Assembly: GCF_002407205.1 (NCBI RefSeq)
Contig: NZ_CP023548.1
Span: forward strand, 1,450,501-1,514,500
Length of the DNA stretch: 64,000 bases
Source: Rhodobacter sp. CZR27
Lineage (GTDB): Bacteria; Pseudomonadota; Alphaproteobacteria; Rhodobacterales; Rhodobacteraceae
Direction: 5' to 3'
A program made the position numbers and the translations under genes. Below, piece by piece: positions 1-9,881 of the stretch (its first letter is position 1; every line of letters starts with the position of its first letter). Under the pieces are notes generated by a model. That model had not been told where the DNA came from, did no database searches, and saw only the letters and a program-made list of their open reading frames with translations.

Positions 1-1
1 G

Positions 2-190
2 CAGGGGGTCAAGGGCGGCCATGTCCGCCCGGTGGATCCCGACCTTGCCGTCCGCAGCATCGTCGGGCCGATCTTCGTCCACCTTCTGCTGTCCCATGTC
101 TTCGGCATCGGCGAGCCCCGGCTTGATGCCCTGCTCGAGACGCATCTTGCCATCCTCTGCGCGGGGCTGGAGCCGGAGCGCGCGCCATGA
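2..190 (+). CDS. TetR/AcrR-family transcriptional regulator, C-terminal fragment
   Basis: This is the 3' end of a gene that begins outside the window. It is open from base 2 and ends in a TGA that overlaps the ATG of the next gene (ATGA). The visible 62 residues include a stretch reading VRSIVGPIFVHLLLSHVFG and end ETHLAILCAGL, which is typical of the last ligand-domain helices of TetR regulators that precede HlyD/ABC export operons. The DNA-binding domain is not in the window. By family analogy it would repress the exporter that follows. The assignment rests on this short tail and on context. Confidence 0.6.
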   Translation, partial: QGVKGGHVRPVDPDLAVRSIVGPIFVHLLLSHVFGIGEPRLDALLETHLAILCAGLEPERAP

Positions 191-1125
191 CCTTTCCCGA
201 CACGATCCTCGGCCTGTTCGCGGCCCTCCTCGGGGCGGGGGAGCCGCAGGTCTGGAACGGCTATGCCGAGGCGGACACGATCCTCGTCGCGCCGGTCAGC
301 CCGGGGCGGATCGTCACCGTCGCCGCCGGCGAGGGCGATCTCGTGACCGCTGGCGACCCGCTGGTGGAACTGGAAGGCGACGCCGAGAAGGCCGCGCTCG
401 CGGCCACGCACGCGGCGGTCGCGGTGGCCGAGGCCAATCTGGGCAACCTGCGCACCGGAGGCCGGGACGAGGAGATCGCGGTGATCGCCGCCTCGCTGCA
501 CCGGGCCGAGGCGGATCTGGGTCTTGCCTCGATCACGCTCGACCGTTCGGAACAGTTGCTGGCGCAGGGCCGGGTGCCGCAGGCCACGGTGGATCAGGAC
601 CGCGCTGCGTTGACGGCGGCCGAGGCGCAGGTGGAGCAGTTGCGCGCGGAACTCGCCGTGGCGCATCTGCCGGCGCGGGAAGGCGAGCGGCTGGCCGCCG
701 AGGCCGCGCTGCGGCAGGCCCGTGCCGAGGCCGATGCCGCACAGGTGGCGCTCGACAACCGCAGGCTCATCGCGCCGATCGGCGGCCGGGTGGAAACCCG
801 GTTCCACGATCCGGGCGAGGTGGTGGCGGCCGGCGCGCCGATCCTGTCGCTCTACGATCCGGCACGGCTTCATGCCGTCTTCTTCCTGCCCGAGGCCGAC
901 CGCCTGCGCATAGCGCCCGGCACGCGGCTGGCGCTGACCTGCACCGGCTGCCCGGAGGGGCTGACCGCCACCGTCACCGAACTGGCCACCGATCCGCAAT
1001 ACACGCCCCCGATCATCTACAGTCGCGAGGAGCGCGCCCGCCTCGTCTTCCGCGCCGAGGCCGAACTGGACGCCGAGTCGCGCCTGATGCCGGGGCAGCC
1101 GGTGACGCTGGAACCGCTGCCATGA
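187..1125 (+). CDS. HlyD-family periplasmic adaptor subunit of an ABC exporter
   Basis: A 312-residue membrane-fusion (adaptor) protein that would link the inner-membrane ABC pump to an outer-membrane channel. Near residue 35 the sequence VAPVSPGRIVTVAAGEGDLV is the first biotinyl-lipoyl half. Residues about 70-195 are an Ala/Glu-rich coiled-coil hairpin. Residues about 195-220 (LIAPIGGRVETRF) are the second lipoyl half, followed by a beta-barrel domain. A short hydrophobic N-terminus (about residues 8-18) acts as a signal or anchor. The start overlaps the TetR stop and the end overlaps the ATPase start by 4 bp, so the genes look translationally coupled. It resembles the YbhG/YhiI type. The exported substrate cannot be told from sequence. 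Confidence 0.85.
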   Translation: MTFPDTILGLFAALLGAGEPQVWNGYAEADTILVAPVSPGRIVTVAAGEGDLVTAGDPLVELEGDAEKAALAATHAAVAVAEANLGNLRTGGRDEEIAVIAASLHRAEADLGLASITLDRSEQLLAQGRVPQATVDQDRAALTAAEAQVEQLRAELAVAHLPAREGERLAAEAALRQARAEADAAQVALDNRRLIAPIGGRVETRFHDPGEVVAAGAPILSLYDPARLHAVFFLPEADRLRIAPGTRLALTCTGCPEGLTATVTELATDPQYTPPIIYSREERARLVFRAEAELDAESRLMPGQPVTLEPLP

Positions 1126-2057
1126 CCGCGCCCGCCATCTCGGTCCGGGGCCTGACCAAGGTCTTCAACGGCCGCAAGGTGGTGGACGGCTTCGACATGG
1201 ACGTGCCGAAGGGCGCGATCTACGGCTTCCTTGGGCCGAACGGCTCGGGCAAGACCACGACGATCCGCATGATGTGTGGCCTCCTCACCCCCGACGCGGG
1301 CGAGGGCAGCTGCCTCGGCTTCGACATCCGCCGCGAAAGCCAGCGGATCAAGGAGGCCGTGGGCTACATGACCCAGCGCTTCTCGCTCTACGAGGATCTG
1401 ACGATCCGCGAGAACCTCGATTTCATCGCCCGCATGTATCGCATCGCCGACCGGCCAGCACGGGTCGGCAAGGCGCTGGAGGACCTCGGCCTTGCCGATC
1501 GGGCGGGGCAGCTGGCCGGGACGCTCTCGGGCGGCTGGAAGCAGAGGCTGGCGCTGGCGGCCTGCATGATCCACGACCCGCGCCTGCTGCTGCTTGACGA
1601 GCCGACCGCGGGCGTCGATCCCAAGGCGAGGCGCGACTTCTGGGACGAGATCCGCAGGCTTTCGGGGCAGGGCGTCACGGTCCTCGTCTCGACGCATTAC
1701 ATGGACGAGGCGGTGCAGTGCGACTTCATCGCCTACATCGCCTATGGCCGGAAGCTGATCGACGCGCCGGCGCCCGAGATCCCGAAGCGGCTGGGCCTCG
1801 AGACATGGCGGGTGGACGGCCCCGACATCGCGGCGCTCGAGGCCGAGCTGCGCGGGCAGCCGGACGTGCAGCAGGTCGCGCGGTTCGGCTCGGTGCTGCA
1901 TGTCTCCGGCACCGACGCCGGGGCGCTCGACCGCCTCGCCGCCACCTTCGCCGCGCGCGGCACGCACCGCTGGCAGAAGCAGGAGGGCGGGCTGGAGGAG
2001 GCCTTCATCTGGCTCATGGCCTCGGCGCGGGACAATTTCGCAGGGGCGGCGCCATGA
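1122..2057 (+). CDS. ABC exporter ATP-binding subunit
   Basis: A 311-residue ATPase of the drug or multidrug export class (YbhF/CcmA-like). Walker A is GPNGSGKT near residue 39, the signature is LSGGWKQRL near 140, Walker B is LLLLDEPTAGVD near 160, and an H-loop follows (STHYMDEA). It has one nucleotide-binding domain, unlike E. coli YbhF, which has two. The C-terminal 90 residues form the small regulatory extension common in this class. It overlaps the HlyD gene and the permease gene by ATGA at both ends. A longer open frame extends upstream through the previous genes, but the ATG at 1122 is the only start that begins with a conserved ABC N-terminus (ISVRGLTKVF). Confidence 0.9.
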   Translation: MTAPAISVRGLTKVFNGRKVVDGFDMDVPKGAIYGFLGPNGSGKTTTIRMMCGLLTPDAGEGSCLGFDIRRESQRIKEAVGYMTQRFSLYEDLTIRENLDFIARMYRIADRPARVGKALEDLGLADRAGQLAGTLSGGWKQRLALAACMIHDPRLLLLDEPTAGVDPKARRDFWDEIRRLSGQGVTVLVSTHYMDEAVQCDFIAYIAYGRKLIDAPAPEIPKRLGLETWRVDGPDIAALEAELRGQPDVQQVARFGSVLHVSGTDAGALDRLAATFAARGTHRWQKQEGGLEEAFIWLMASARDNFAGAAP

Positions 2058-3184
2058 ACTTCTCGCTGTCGCGCTTCCTTGCGGTGCTGTCGAAGGAGTT
2101 CATCCAGATGCGGCGCGACCGCGTCACCTTCGCCATGATGATCGGGATCCCGATCATGCAGCTCTTCCTGTTCGGCTTCGCGATCAACTCGGACCCGCGC
2201 CACCTGCCGACGCTGGTCGAGATGTCGGACACCGGCCCCGTCACGCGGGCGCTGCTCGTCGCGATGCACACCTCGGATTATTTCGACTTCCAGGGCACCG
2301 TGACCAGCCGCGAGGAGGGCGACCGCGCGCTCCGGGACGGCAGTGCGAATTTCGTCGTGGTGATCCCGCCGGGGTTCGAGCGCGACGTGGTGCGCGGCGT
2401 CTCGCCCGAGATCCTGCTGGCCGCCGATGCCTCGGATCCGACGGCCTCGGGCGGGGCGGTCTCGGCGCTGTCGGGGATCATCGACACCGCCGTCTCGCAG
2501 ACCCTGACCGGCACGCTCGCACCCGAGGCCGCCGCACCGCCGCCCTTCACCATCACCGTGCACCGGCAGTTCAACCCCGAGGCGCGCACCGCGACCAACA
2601 TCGTTCCGGGCCTTCTGGGCATCATCCTGTCGATGACCATGGTGATGATCACCGCCGTCGCCATCGTGCGCGAAAGCGAGAAGGGCACGATGGAGACGCT
2701 GCTGGCCACTCCCGTCCGCCCGCTCGAGGTCATGGTGGGCAAGATCGCGCCCTACATCCTCGTGGGCTATGTGCAGACGCTGGTCTTCCTTCTGGCGGCG
2801 CGGCTGATCTTCGACGTGCCCTTCCTCGGCTCACCCTTCGCGTTCTTCCTCGGCTTCAACCTCTACGTGGTGGTCAACCTCGCGCTCGGCTTCCTCGTCT
2901 CGACGGTGGCGCGGAACCAGATGCAGGCGATGCAGATCTCGTTCTTCACCATCCTGCCGTCGGTCCTGCTGTCGGGGTTCATGTTCCCGTTCGCCGGAAT
3001 GCCGGGCTGGGCACAGGCCCTTGGCTCGGCGATTCCAGCCACCCATTTCCTGCGCGTCACGCGCAAGGTGCTGCTGAAGGGCGCGGGCCTGACCGAGATC
3101 CTGCCCGACATGGCCGGACTGCTGGCGATCATGGTGGTCATCGTCACGCTCGCCCTGCGCCGCTACCGCCAGACGCTCGACTGA
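2054..3184 (+). CDS. ABC-2 type permease (YbhS/YhhJ-like)
   Basis: A 376-residue membrane subunit of the ABC-2 family. It has an N-terminal transmembrane helix (about 20-42, after the EFIQMRRDR amphipathic segment), a roughly 140-residue extracytoplasmic domain, then five helices from about residue 185 to the end. The motif ESEKGTMETLLATPV after the second helix is characteristic of the ABC2_membrane_3 family. Only one permease gene is present, so the pump is probably a homodimer. E. coli ybhGFSR has two permeases. The next gene follows after 72 bp and is unrelated, so the export operon appears to end here. Confidence 0.88.
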   Translation: MNFSLSRFLAVLSKEFIQMRRDRVTFAMMIGIPIMQLFLFGFAINSDPRHLPTLVEMSDTGPVTRALLVAMHTSDYFDFQGTVTSREEGDRALRDGSANFVVVIPPGFERDVVRGVSPEILLAADASDPTASGGAVSALSGIIDTAVSQTLTGTLAPEAAAPPPFTITVHRQFNPEARTATNIVPGLLGIILSMTMVMITAVAIVRESEKGTMETLLATPVRPLEVMVGKIAPYILVGYVQTLVFLLAARLIFDVPFLGSPFAFFLGFNLYVVVNLALGFLVSTVARNQMQAMQISFFTILPSVLLSGFMFPFAGMPGWAQALGSAIPATHFLRVTRKVLLKGAGLTEILPDMAGLLAIMVVIVTLALRRYRQTLD

Positions 3185-3256
3185 CGCGACAGCTTCTTAC
3201 ACCCTCCCGCGCTATCGGTCAGGATGCACGCCACCCGCCCGATTCCCGAGGGATCC

Positions 3257-4378
3257 ATGAGCTTCCGCTTCCTGCACGCCTCCGACCTGCACCTCGGGCG
3301 CGCCTTCGGCACCTTCCCCGAGGCGATCCGCTACCGCCTGCGCGAGGCGCGCCATGGTGCCATTGCCCGCCTTGCCGCGGCGGCGCGAACCGGTGGGGCG
3401 GCGACGATCCTGCTGGCCGGGGACACGTTCGACGCCGAGACGCCGGCCCCCGACACGCTTCGACAGGCACTTCGCGCGATGGCGGCGGAAGTCGACGTCA
3501 CCTGGGTCCTGCTGCCGGGCAATCACGACAGCCTCGGCGCTACCGAACTCTGGCGCCGTATCGCCTCGGATGCCGCGCCGAACCTCCGACTCGCGCTGGA
3601 ACCGGCGCCGGTTGCGCTCGCGCCCGGCGTGACGGTGCTGCCCGCGCCCTGCACGCGCCGACGCCCGGGCCGGGACCTGACCGAGTGGATGGCGGAAACA
3701 GGCGGCAACGGCCTGCGCATCGGCCTTGCCCATGGCGCGGTGACGAGCTTCGACGGAGAGGAGGGCGCCCCCGGCATCATCCCGCCCGACCGCGCCACGA
3801 GCGCGCGGCTCGACTGGCTGGCGCTTGGCGACTGGCACGGCACGCTGCGGATCACGGATCGCTGCTGGTATTCCGGCACCCCGGAACCCGACAGCTTCAA
3901 GCATGACGCGGCCGGAGGCGCGCTTCTGGTGGCGCTGGAAGCGCCGGGCGCCGCGCCGAAGGTGGAGCGGGTGGAAACCGGCTGCTTCCGCTGGTGCGCG
4001 ACCGGGCTTGCGCTGCTGCCGACCGAGGATGCCCCGGCCCGGCTCGCGGCCGCGCTGCCGCCGCCGGGCGAGCGGCGTGACACGCTGTTGCGCCTGACAC
4101 TCACCGGTCGGCTGCCGCTGCCCGCGCGCGCGGCGCTGCTTCGGGCGGCCGAGGAGGCCGGGCCCGACTTCGGCTGGTTCGACTGCGACGCCGCCCGACT
4201 GACCGTGGAGGCCCGGCCCGACGATCTCGACCTGATCGACCGCGGCGGCGCGCTGCGCACCGCGGCCGAGGCGCTCCTGACCGACGCGGGCGATCCGGCG
4301 CTGTCGCCCGAGGACCGCGCCGCCGCCGAGACCGCGCTGGCGCATCTCTTCCGTCTCGCGCAGGAGGTTCAGGCGTGA
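3257..4378 (+). CDS. DNA repair exonuclease, metallophosphatase (YhaO/SbcD-like)
   Basis: A 373-residue calcineurin-like phosphoesterase of the SbcD/Mre11 type. The metal-binding motifs are in order: ASDLHLGR (residues 8-15), GDTFD (near 55), GNHDS (near 91), a histidine in GLAHG (near 164) and GDWHG (near 197). The first visible ATG is at 3224, but the ATG at 3257 is preceded by GAGGGA at good spacing and gives the canonical N-terminus MSFRFLHASDLH, so it is preferred. Its stop overlaps the start of the YhaN-like gene by 4 bp, the usual nuclease/ATPase pairing. It is predicted to act on DNA ends together with that ATPase. Confidence 0.85.
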   Translation: MSFRFLHASDLHLGRAFGTFPEAIRYRLREARHGAIARLAAAARTGGAATILLAGDTFDAETPAPDTLRQALRAMAAEVDVTWVLLPGNHDSLGATELWRRIASDAAPNLRLALEPAPVALAPGVTVLPAPCTRRRPGRDLTEWMAETGGNGLRIGLAHGAVTSFDGEEGAPGIIPPDRATSARLDWLALGDWHGTLRITDRCWYSGTPEPDSFKHDAAGGALLVALEAPGAAPKVERVETGCFRWCATGLALLPTEDAPARLAAALPPPGERRDTLLRLTLTGRLPLPARAALLRAAEEAGPDFGWFDCDAARLTVEARPDDLDLIDRGGALRTAAEALLTDAGDPALSPEDRAAAETALAHLFRLAQEVQA

Positions 4379-7013
4379 AGCTCCGCTCGATCGCGCTGAC
4401 CAACGTGCGCCGCTTTGCCGGCCGCCGTGCCACGCTGGACGGCATCGGCGACGGCATCACGGTGCTGGCCGAGCCGAACGAGTTCGGCAAGTCCACCTTC
4501 TTCGACGCGCTCCACGCGCTGTTCTTCGAGCGCCACCGCTCCCGCGCCCGCGGGGCCGCATCGCTGCAGCCGCATACCGGCGCCGCCCCCGAGGTCGCGG
4601 CCGAGATCGACCTGCCCGAGGGGCGGTTCCGCATCGAGAAACGCTGGCTCGGCCGCCCCGCTGCCCGGGTCATGGACGCCACCGGCCGGCTGATCGCGCA
4701 GGAGGACGAGGCCGAGGCCTGGATCGACCGCGCGGTCTCGGGCGGTCTCGCCGGCCCCTCGGGCCTGCTCTGGGTGCGGCAGGGGCTGCTCGGGCTGGAG
4801 CCCGAGGGCAGCAGCGCGGCAGAGAAGTCCGAGCGCGAGCGTCTGCTGGCGACGCGGCGCGACCTCATGTCCTCGGTCGCGGGCGAGATCGACATGCTGA
4901 CCGGCGGTCGGCGGATGGATGCCGTGCTGGCGCGGGTGGCCGAGGGGCTGTCCTGCCTTGCGACCGACCGTTTGCGCCCGAAGGCGAAGGGGCAGTGGGC
5001 CGCCGCGATCGAGGAGGCCGAAAGCCTCGAGACGCGCGAGGCCGACCTTGCGGCCCGTGCCTCGGCGCTGTCGGGCGCCCTGTCGTCCCGTCGCGATGCC
5101 GAGCGGCAACGTCAGGCGCTGGAGGACCCCGACGCCGAGGCGGCGCGTCAGACCGCCCTTGCCGAGGCGCGCGCCGCACATGCCGCGGCTGCCGCCCATG
5201 CCGGCCGCGTGGCCCAGGCACGGCAGGAGGTGCGGCTGGCCGAACTCGCCGCCACTGCCGCCGCGCGCGACCTCGCGGCCCTCGAGACGCAGGCGCAGCG
5301 GCTGGGCGAGGCCGCCGCAAGTCACGCCCGCGGCGGTCGAGGAGACGCAGCGCGCCCTCGGGGTCGCGACCTGCGCGCGCGCCGACGATGAGACCGCCGC
5401 CGCGGTTCTGGAGGGGGCGCGAGCGGCCACGGCGGCGCTGCGCCTCCGGCTGACCGCCGCGCAGCGCGCCGTGCTGTCCGGCAAGGCCGCGCGCGACCAT
5501 GCCGATCTCGCGGCGCGCCTTCACAAGGCCGAGACCTTCCGCCAGCGCGAGGAGGAGGCGCGCGCCCGGCTCGCGGCCCGTCCCTTCCGGCCCGAGGCGC
5601 TCGCCGCGGCCGAGGAAGCCGCCCTGACGCTCGACCGGCTGCGTGCCCGGGCCGAGGCGCGGGCGGTGACGCTGAGTTTCGACTATTACACGGGGGTCCG
5701 AGCGACCGTCGGGGGCAGGGCGATCGAGGTGCCTCTTCGCATCGATCGCCCGGTCGAGGTCGATCTGCCGGGGCTGGGACGGATGCGGCTCGATCCGGGC
5801 GAGCGGGCCGAGGACGACCTTCCCCGCCAGACCGCCGCGGCCGAGGTGGCGCTTGCTGCGGCGCTCGAGGCCTGCGCGGCAACCACGCTGGCCGAGGCGC
5901 GCCGCAACCTTGCCGAGGCTGCGGCAGATCGTGACGAATGCTCGCGCGCCGCCGAGCTTCTGGCCTCGGTCGCGCCCGAGGGGATGGCCCGCCTGCGGCA
6001 GGATCTCGCCCGCACGGCCGCCGAGGCTGCGGGCGCGCCACAGGACCCTGCCGAGGACCCGGACGCGGTCGCGGCGCTGCTCGATGCGGCCGAACTCGCC
6101 GAGACCGCAGCGGCGGCCGCGGCAGAGGCTGCCCGCCGCGCGGCGGCCGAAGCCGGGCCAGCGGCTTGCCCGGTCGGAGGCGTCCGAGGCCGCCTGCCGC
6201 GCCGCGCTTGACGCTGCCCGGGCCGAGGCGGGCGATGCGGCGGAGCACGCGGCCCGCGCCGAGGCCGCGCGCCATGCCGTGGCCGACACGGCCGGCCGGC
6301 TCGCCGCCGCGCAGGATCGCCTCGGCGCGCTCGAGGCATCGGCGCCGGACCTCGATACGGCGCAGGCGCGTCTCGACCGGGCACAGAGCGTGATCGACCG
6401 CACCGCGCGGGAGCGGGCCGAACTGGTGCGACGTGTGGCCGAACTCGACGGTTTCATCCGGTCCGAGGCGAGCCTCGGCATCGAGGAGGAACTCGAGGAG
6501 GTCCGTGGACGCCTTTCCGCCGCCCGTGACCGCGCCCGGCACTGCGAGGCCGAGGTGCGCGCGCTCGTCCGCCTGCGCCGCGCGCTGGAGGACGCCCGCA
6601 CCGCCGCCCGCGACGCCTATTTCGGCCCGGTGACGGCCGAACTGCGCCCGCTGCTCGCGCTGCTGCACGAGGGCGCGGAACTGCGTCTGGACGACCGCAC
6701 CCTGCTGCCCGCGGCGCTCGCCCGGTCCGGCGTCGACGAGGAGCTGGAGATCCTGTCCGGCGGCACGCGCGAGCAGATCGCCATCCTGACCCGTCTCGCC
6801 TTCGCGCGACTGCTCGCCCGGCGCGGCCAGCCCGTCCCGGTGATCCTTGACGACGCGCTGGTCCATACCGACGATGCGCGGATCGAGGCGATGTTCACCG
6901 CGCTGCACCGGATCGCGCGCGACCAGCAGATCCTGGTCCTGACCTGCCGCCAGCGCGCCTTCGAAGCCCTCGGCGGCGAGCGGGCTCTGGTGCGGATCGA
7001 GGATGTCGCCTGA
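4375..7013 (+). pseudogene. YhaN/SbcC-like AAA ATPase interrupted by two +1 frameshifts
   Basis: The full-length reading (about 876 residues) matches the size of YhaN-type SMC-like ATPases, but it is spread over three frames. Frame one carries the N-terminus and Walker A (EPNEFGKST) until about 5319. Frame two carries coiled coil until about 6157. Frame three carries the rest, with the signature LSGGTREQ and Walker B VPVILDDALVHTDD. At each break one surplus base explains the shift: near 5319-5320 (gccgcaagtc) and near 6157-6159 (gccgggccagcgg). Deleting one base at each restores a smooth Ala/Glu/Arg-rich coiled coil. As given, neither half can form an ATPase. Either the gene is broken, or the assembly has two one-base errors in GC-rich DNA. 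Confidence 0.75.
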
Positions 7014-7125
7014 TCGGGACCGGGGGACCCGTGCCGGAGCCGCGTGCCCGGGGCCGGGCTCTCCGTCCCGAAGCCGGGCGCGGGTCCTCGCGGGAACCGA
7101 AACCCGCCGGAAGTCTTGAGGCGGC

Positions 7126-7869
7126 ATGAGGGAAATCATTCGACAATCCCGGCGCCTCCGCCTTGCGCGGCTCGGCTCATGGGTGGAACGCCGCACCGTG
7201 GCGCTCATCCTCGCGATCTCGGCCGCGGGCTGGGCCTTCGCCGAACTTGCCGAGGCGATGGCCGAGGGCGGAGCCCATGCCTTCGACGAGCGCGTGCTGC
7301 TCTGGATGCGCAATCCGGCCGATCCCTCGGATCCGCTTGGCCCGCCGTGGTTCGAGGAATTCGCGCGGGACGCCACCGCTCTGGGCGGCATCGGCCTGCT
7401 CGCGTTCCTCACCTTCGCCGTGGCGGTCTTCCTCGGCCTGACGGGGCGCTGGCGGACGATGTGGTTCGTGCTGGTGGCAACCGGCAGCGGCCAGCTCTGC
7501 AGCTCCTTCGCCAAGCGCTTCTTCGACCGGCCGCGGCCCGATCTCGTCCCGCACGAGTCCTTCGTCTATACGGCGAGCTTCCCCTCGGGGCATGCCATGA
7601 TGGCCGCCGTGACCTACCTGACGCTCGCGGCGCTTCTGGCGCGCAGCCAGCCGCTGTTCCGCGTCAAGCTGTTCCTGCTCGTCCTGGCGGTGATCGTCAC
7701 GGTGATGGTCGGCGTGAGCCGGGTCTATCTCGGCGTGCACTGGCCCACGGACGTTCTGGCCGGCTGGACGGCGGGGTCGGCGTGGGCGCTTGGCTGCCTG
7801 CTCGTGGCGCGATGGTTGCGCCGGCGGCGGATCATCGAACCTGGAGCCGGTGACCGGAACGGCGGATGA
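7126..7869 (+). CDS. PAP2-superfamily membrane phosphatase
   Basis: A 247-residue membrane enzyme of the phosphatidic acid phosphatase type 2 family. It dephosphorylates lipid phosphates (phosphatidate, phosphatidylglycerophosphate or undecaprenyl pyrophosphate). All three signature motifs are intact: K130-x6-R137P138 (KRFFDRPRP), PSGH at 153-156, and SR-x5-H-x3-D at 198-209 (SRVYLGVHWPTD). About six transmembrane helices are visible. It follows the YhaN-like gene after 112 bp and is convergent with the DUF4112 gene. The exact lipid substrate cannot be assigned. Confidence 0.85.
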   Translation: MREIIRQSRRLRLARLGSWVERRTVALILAISAAGWAFAELAEAMAEGGAHAFDERVLLWMRNPADPSDPLGPPWFEEFARDATALGGIGLLAFLTFAVAVFLGLTGRWRTMWFVLVATGSGQLCSSFAKRFFDRPRPDLVPHESFVYTASFPSGHAMMAAVTYLTLAALLARSQPLFRVKLFLLVLAVIVTVMVGVSRVYLGVHWPTDVLAGWTAGSAWALGCLLVARWLRRRRIIEPGAGDRNGG

Positions 7870-7982
7870 TCAAGCCGGCGGGCCGCTCTGGTCCGACCGG
7901 CCCGGCCCTCGTCGTCCGCCGCGTCAGGTCGGGTGCGATCCTGAGCGGGCGCTTCCGTCAGCATTCCGCTCCGTGCCATGGC

Positions 7983-8372
7983 TCACCTTCCTGTGGTGCG
8001 CGGCGCGCCTCCGGCCCTGCCGCCCCGCGGCCGGTTCAGGTCGAGATGCCGGCGCAGCAGCGCCATGTTGCGCAGGTTCGACCTGAAGGCTACGTCGAAG
8101 ATCGTGCCGAGGACCGGGATGCTGCCAAAGACGAAATCCACCCCGGAATTCGCCGCCATGCGCAGGATGACGCTGCCGGGCACCCCAAGGCGATGCGCCC
8201 GCCAGATGAGCCAGGCGCCCGGCGCGAGTGTCGCCGCATCGCCGACGCCGGGGATGAGGCTTGCGATCCCGTCCCAGCCGAACCGGATGCCGAACAGGCT
8301 GAAGCGGGCGTCGAGCAGCCGTGCCAGCCTGTCGAGCCTCCGGATCTCGTCCTCTGCCTGCTCGGGCGTCAT
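7983..8372 (-). CDS. DUF4112 family protein
   Basis: A 129-residue protein. The core, roughly residues 10-110, matches the DUF4112 pattern: RLDRLARLLD, then IRFGWDGIASLIPGVGDAAT, then a segment with PVLGTIFDVAF and NLRNMALLRRHL. Two hydrophobic segments (about 33-50 and 80-95) suggest membrane association. The function of the family is unknown. Its ATG overlaps the stop of the phospholipase D-like gene by 4 bp, so the two form a pair that may act on the same membrane process. The C-terminus is a short Arg/Gly-rich tail. Confidence 0.75.
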   Translation of the reverse strand: MTPEQAEDEIRRLDRLARLLDARFSLFGIRFGWDGIASLIPGVGDAATLAPGAWLIWRAHRLGVPGSVILRMAANSGVDFVFGSIPVLGTIFDVAFRSNLRNMALLRRHLDLNRPRGGRAGGAPRTTGR

Positions 8373-9817
8373 GGCGCCCGCTTCAGCCGTGGCGCGCGGC
8401 GGCTGCTCCAGATGCTCGAGACGCGCTCGGGGTCTAGAAGGTCGTTGTCGGCGATGATCTTCTCGCCGACGACACCCAGTTCGGGCGGCTCGAACGGGCG
8501 CAGCGACCGGCCGGGCGAGCGCATCGCCTCGATCGCCGCGATCAGCGATCCCTTGGCGGCCAGCGTCTGCTGGAAGCCGGACCGCTGCACGCCCAGATGC
8601 TCGGAGATCAGGTCGTCGCGCAGCGCAAGGATGCGCTCCTGCAGGCCGGTCTCATCCGGTCCCGCCTCGACCGACAGGTCGCATTCGGTGTCGAAGCCCA
8701 TCGAGCGGTTGTTCAGGTTCGACGAGCCCACCTTCAGCAGCCGGTCGTCCATGGTCAGCACCTTGGCATGGACATAGATCGCCTCTCCCTTCAGCGTCAC
8801 GGGATAGTAGATGCGGAAGCGGTCGAAGCGGTCGGCCTCGGCCAGCATTCCCAGCAGCCTCGCGCGCGAGGCGCCCATCACGCTCTCCTCCAGCCAGCCG
8901 TTCGCCGTGAGCGGGTTCACCACCACGATCTCGGGTCCGTCCGGCTCGCGCAGGCGGTCCGCCATCGCCTCGGCCAGCCGACGCGAGGCGAAATACTGGC
9001 TTTCGATGTAAAGGCAGCGCTCGGTCCGGGCGATGGCCTCGAGGTAGAGCGCCTCGATCTCGTGCACGCCCGGGCGGTCGCCATAGTCGGGGACGGTGCG
9101 GGAAATGCCGACCTCGACATCCTCGACCAGCGGTTCCAGCCCGTCGAGCCAGCGCGAGGTGCAGGCCGGCGGCGGGTCCAGCCGCTCGCCCGTGGCCTGC
9201 TCCCAACGCTCGCGCGCGAGGTCGCCCAGGGCACGGGCGGCCGGGCCGTTGACGGCGGTCGTCACGTCGTGCCACGGGCCATAGGAGCGCCGCGTGGTCG
9301 GCCGGCGCCGGCGCGGGTCCTCGTCCAGATGGTCGCGCGTGTCCCAGCGGTCGGCGGTCATGTCGATCCCGCCGCAGAAGGCCAGCGCGTCGTCGATCAC
9401 CACGACCTTCTGGTGGTGGACCGAGGCCATGGGATGCGCCCCGTCGAGGCGGAAATGCATCCGGGCGTCGGTGATCCAGTCGAGCACGAAGAGCGGCGTC
9501 ATCCCGCGCCCGAGCGCCTTCACCGCGCCAAGGTCCCATTTCAGCACCCGGATCTCGAGGTCCGGCCGGCTGCTCACCACCCAGTTGAGGAACCGCCCCA
9601 GCCGGTCGGGCGCCTTGCCGCGGGGCGCGCGCGGGTCGAGGCGGATGCGCGCGTCGAAATCCCAGGCGATCAGCATGACGCTGTGCCGGGCGCCGAGGAT
9701 CGCCTGCTTGACCAGCGCGAAATAGTCGGCCGCATCGATGATGACCGCCATGCGCTCCGCCCGCTCGAGGCGCCAGCAGGTTTCCTGGGGGCGAAGGATG
9801 GGTCGCTGTGGGGTCAT
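8369..9817 (-). CDS. Phospholipase D-family protein (cardiolipin synthase-like)
   Basis: A 482-residue enzyme with two PLD (HKD) motifs. The first is HHQKVVVIDD (H135, K137, D142) followed by GGIDM. The second is HAKVLTMDD near residue 385, followed by GSSNLNNRS. It would transfer or hydrolyse phosphatidyl groups. It has no clear N-terminal transmembrane pair, unlike classical Cls, so the type without membrane anchors (as found in many alphaproteobacteria) is more likely. The open frame extends to 9937, but the ATG at 9817 is preferred because the upstream part is low-complexity and not protein-like. It is coupled to the DUF4112 gene and separated from nuoN by 64 bp. Confidence 0.85.
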   Translation of the reverse strand: MTPQRPILRPQETCWRLERAERMAVIIDAADYFALVKQAILGARHSVMLIAWDFDARIRLDPRAPRGKAPDRLGRFLNWVVSSRPDLEIRVLKWDLGAVKALGRGMTPLFVLDWITDARMHFRLDGAHPMASVHHQKVVVIDDALAFCGGIDMTADRWDTRDHLDEDPRRRRPTTRRSYGPWHDVTTAVNGPAARALGDLARERWEQATGERLDPPPACTSRWLDGLEPLVEDVEVGISRTVPDYGDRPGVHEIEALYLEAIARTERCLYIESQYFASRRLAEAMADRLREPDGPEIVVVNPLTANGWLEESVMGASRARLLGMLAEADRFDRFRIYYPVTLKGEAIYVHAKVLTMDDRLLKVGSSNLNNRSMGFDTECDLSVEAGPDETGLQERILALRDDLISEHLGVQRSGFQQTLAAKGSLIAAIEAMRSPGRSLRPFEPPELGVVGEKIIADNDLLDPERVSSIWSSRRAPRLKRAP

Positions 9818-9881
9818 GGCTCCGGCGATCTTCGGGCTCTTGCCGCACCAATGACCGCCGACCGGGCGTGGTTCCTCGGGC

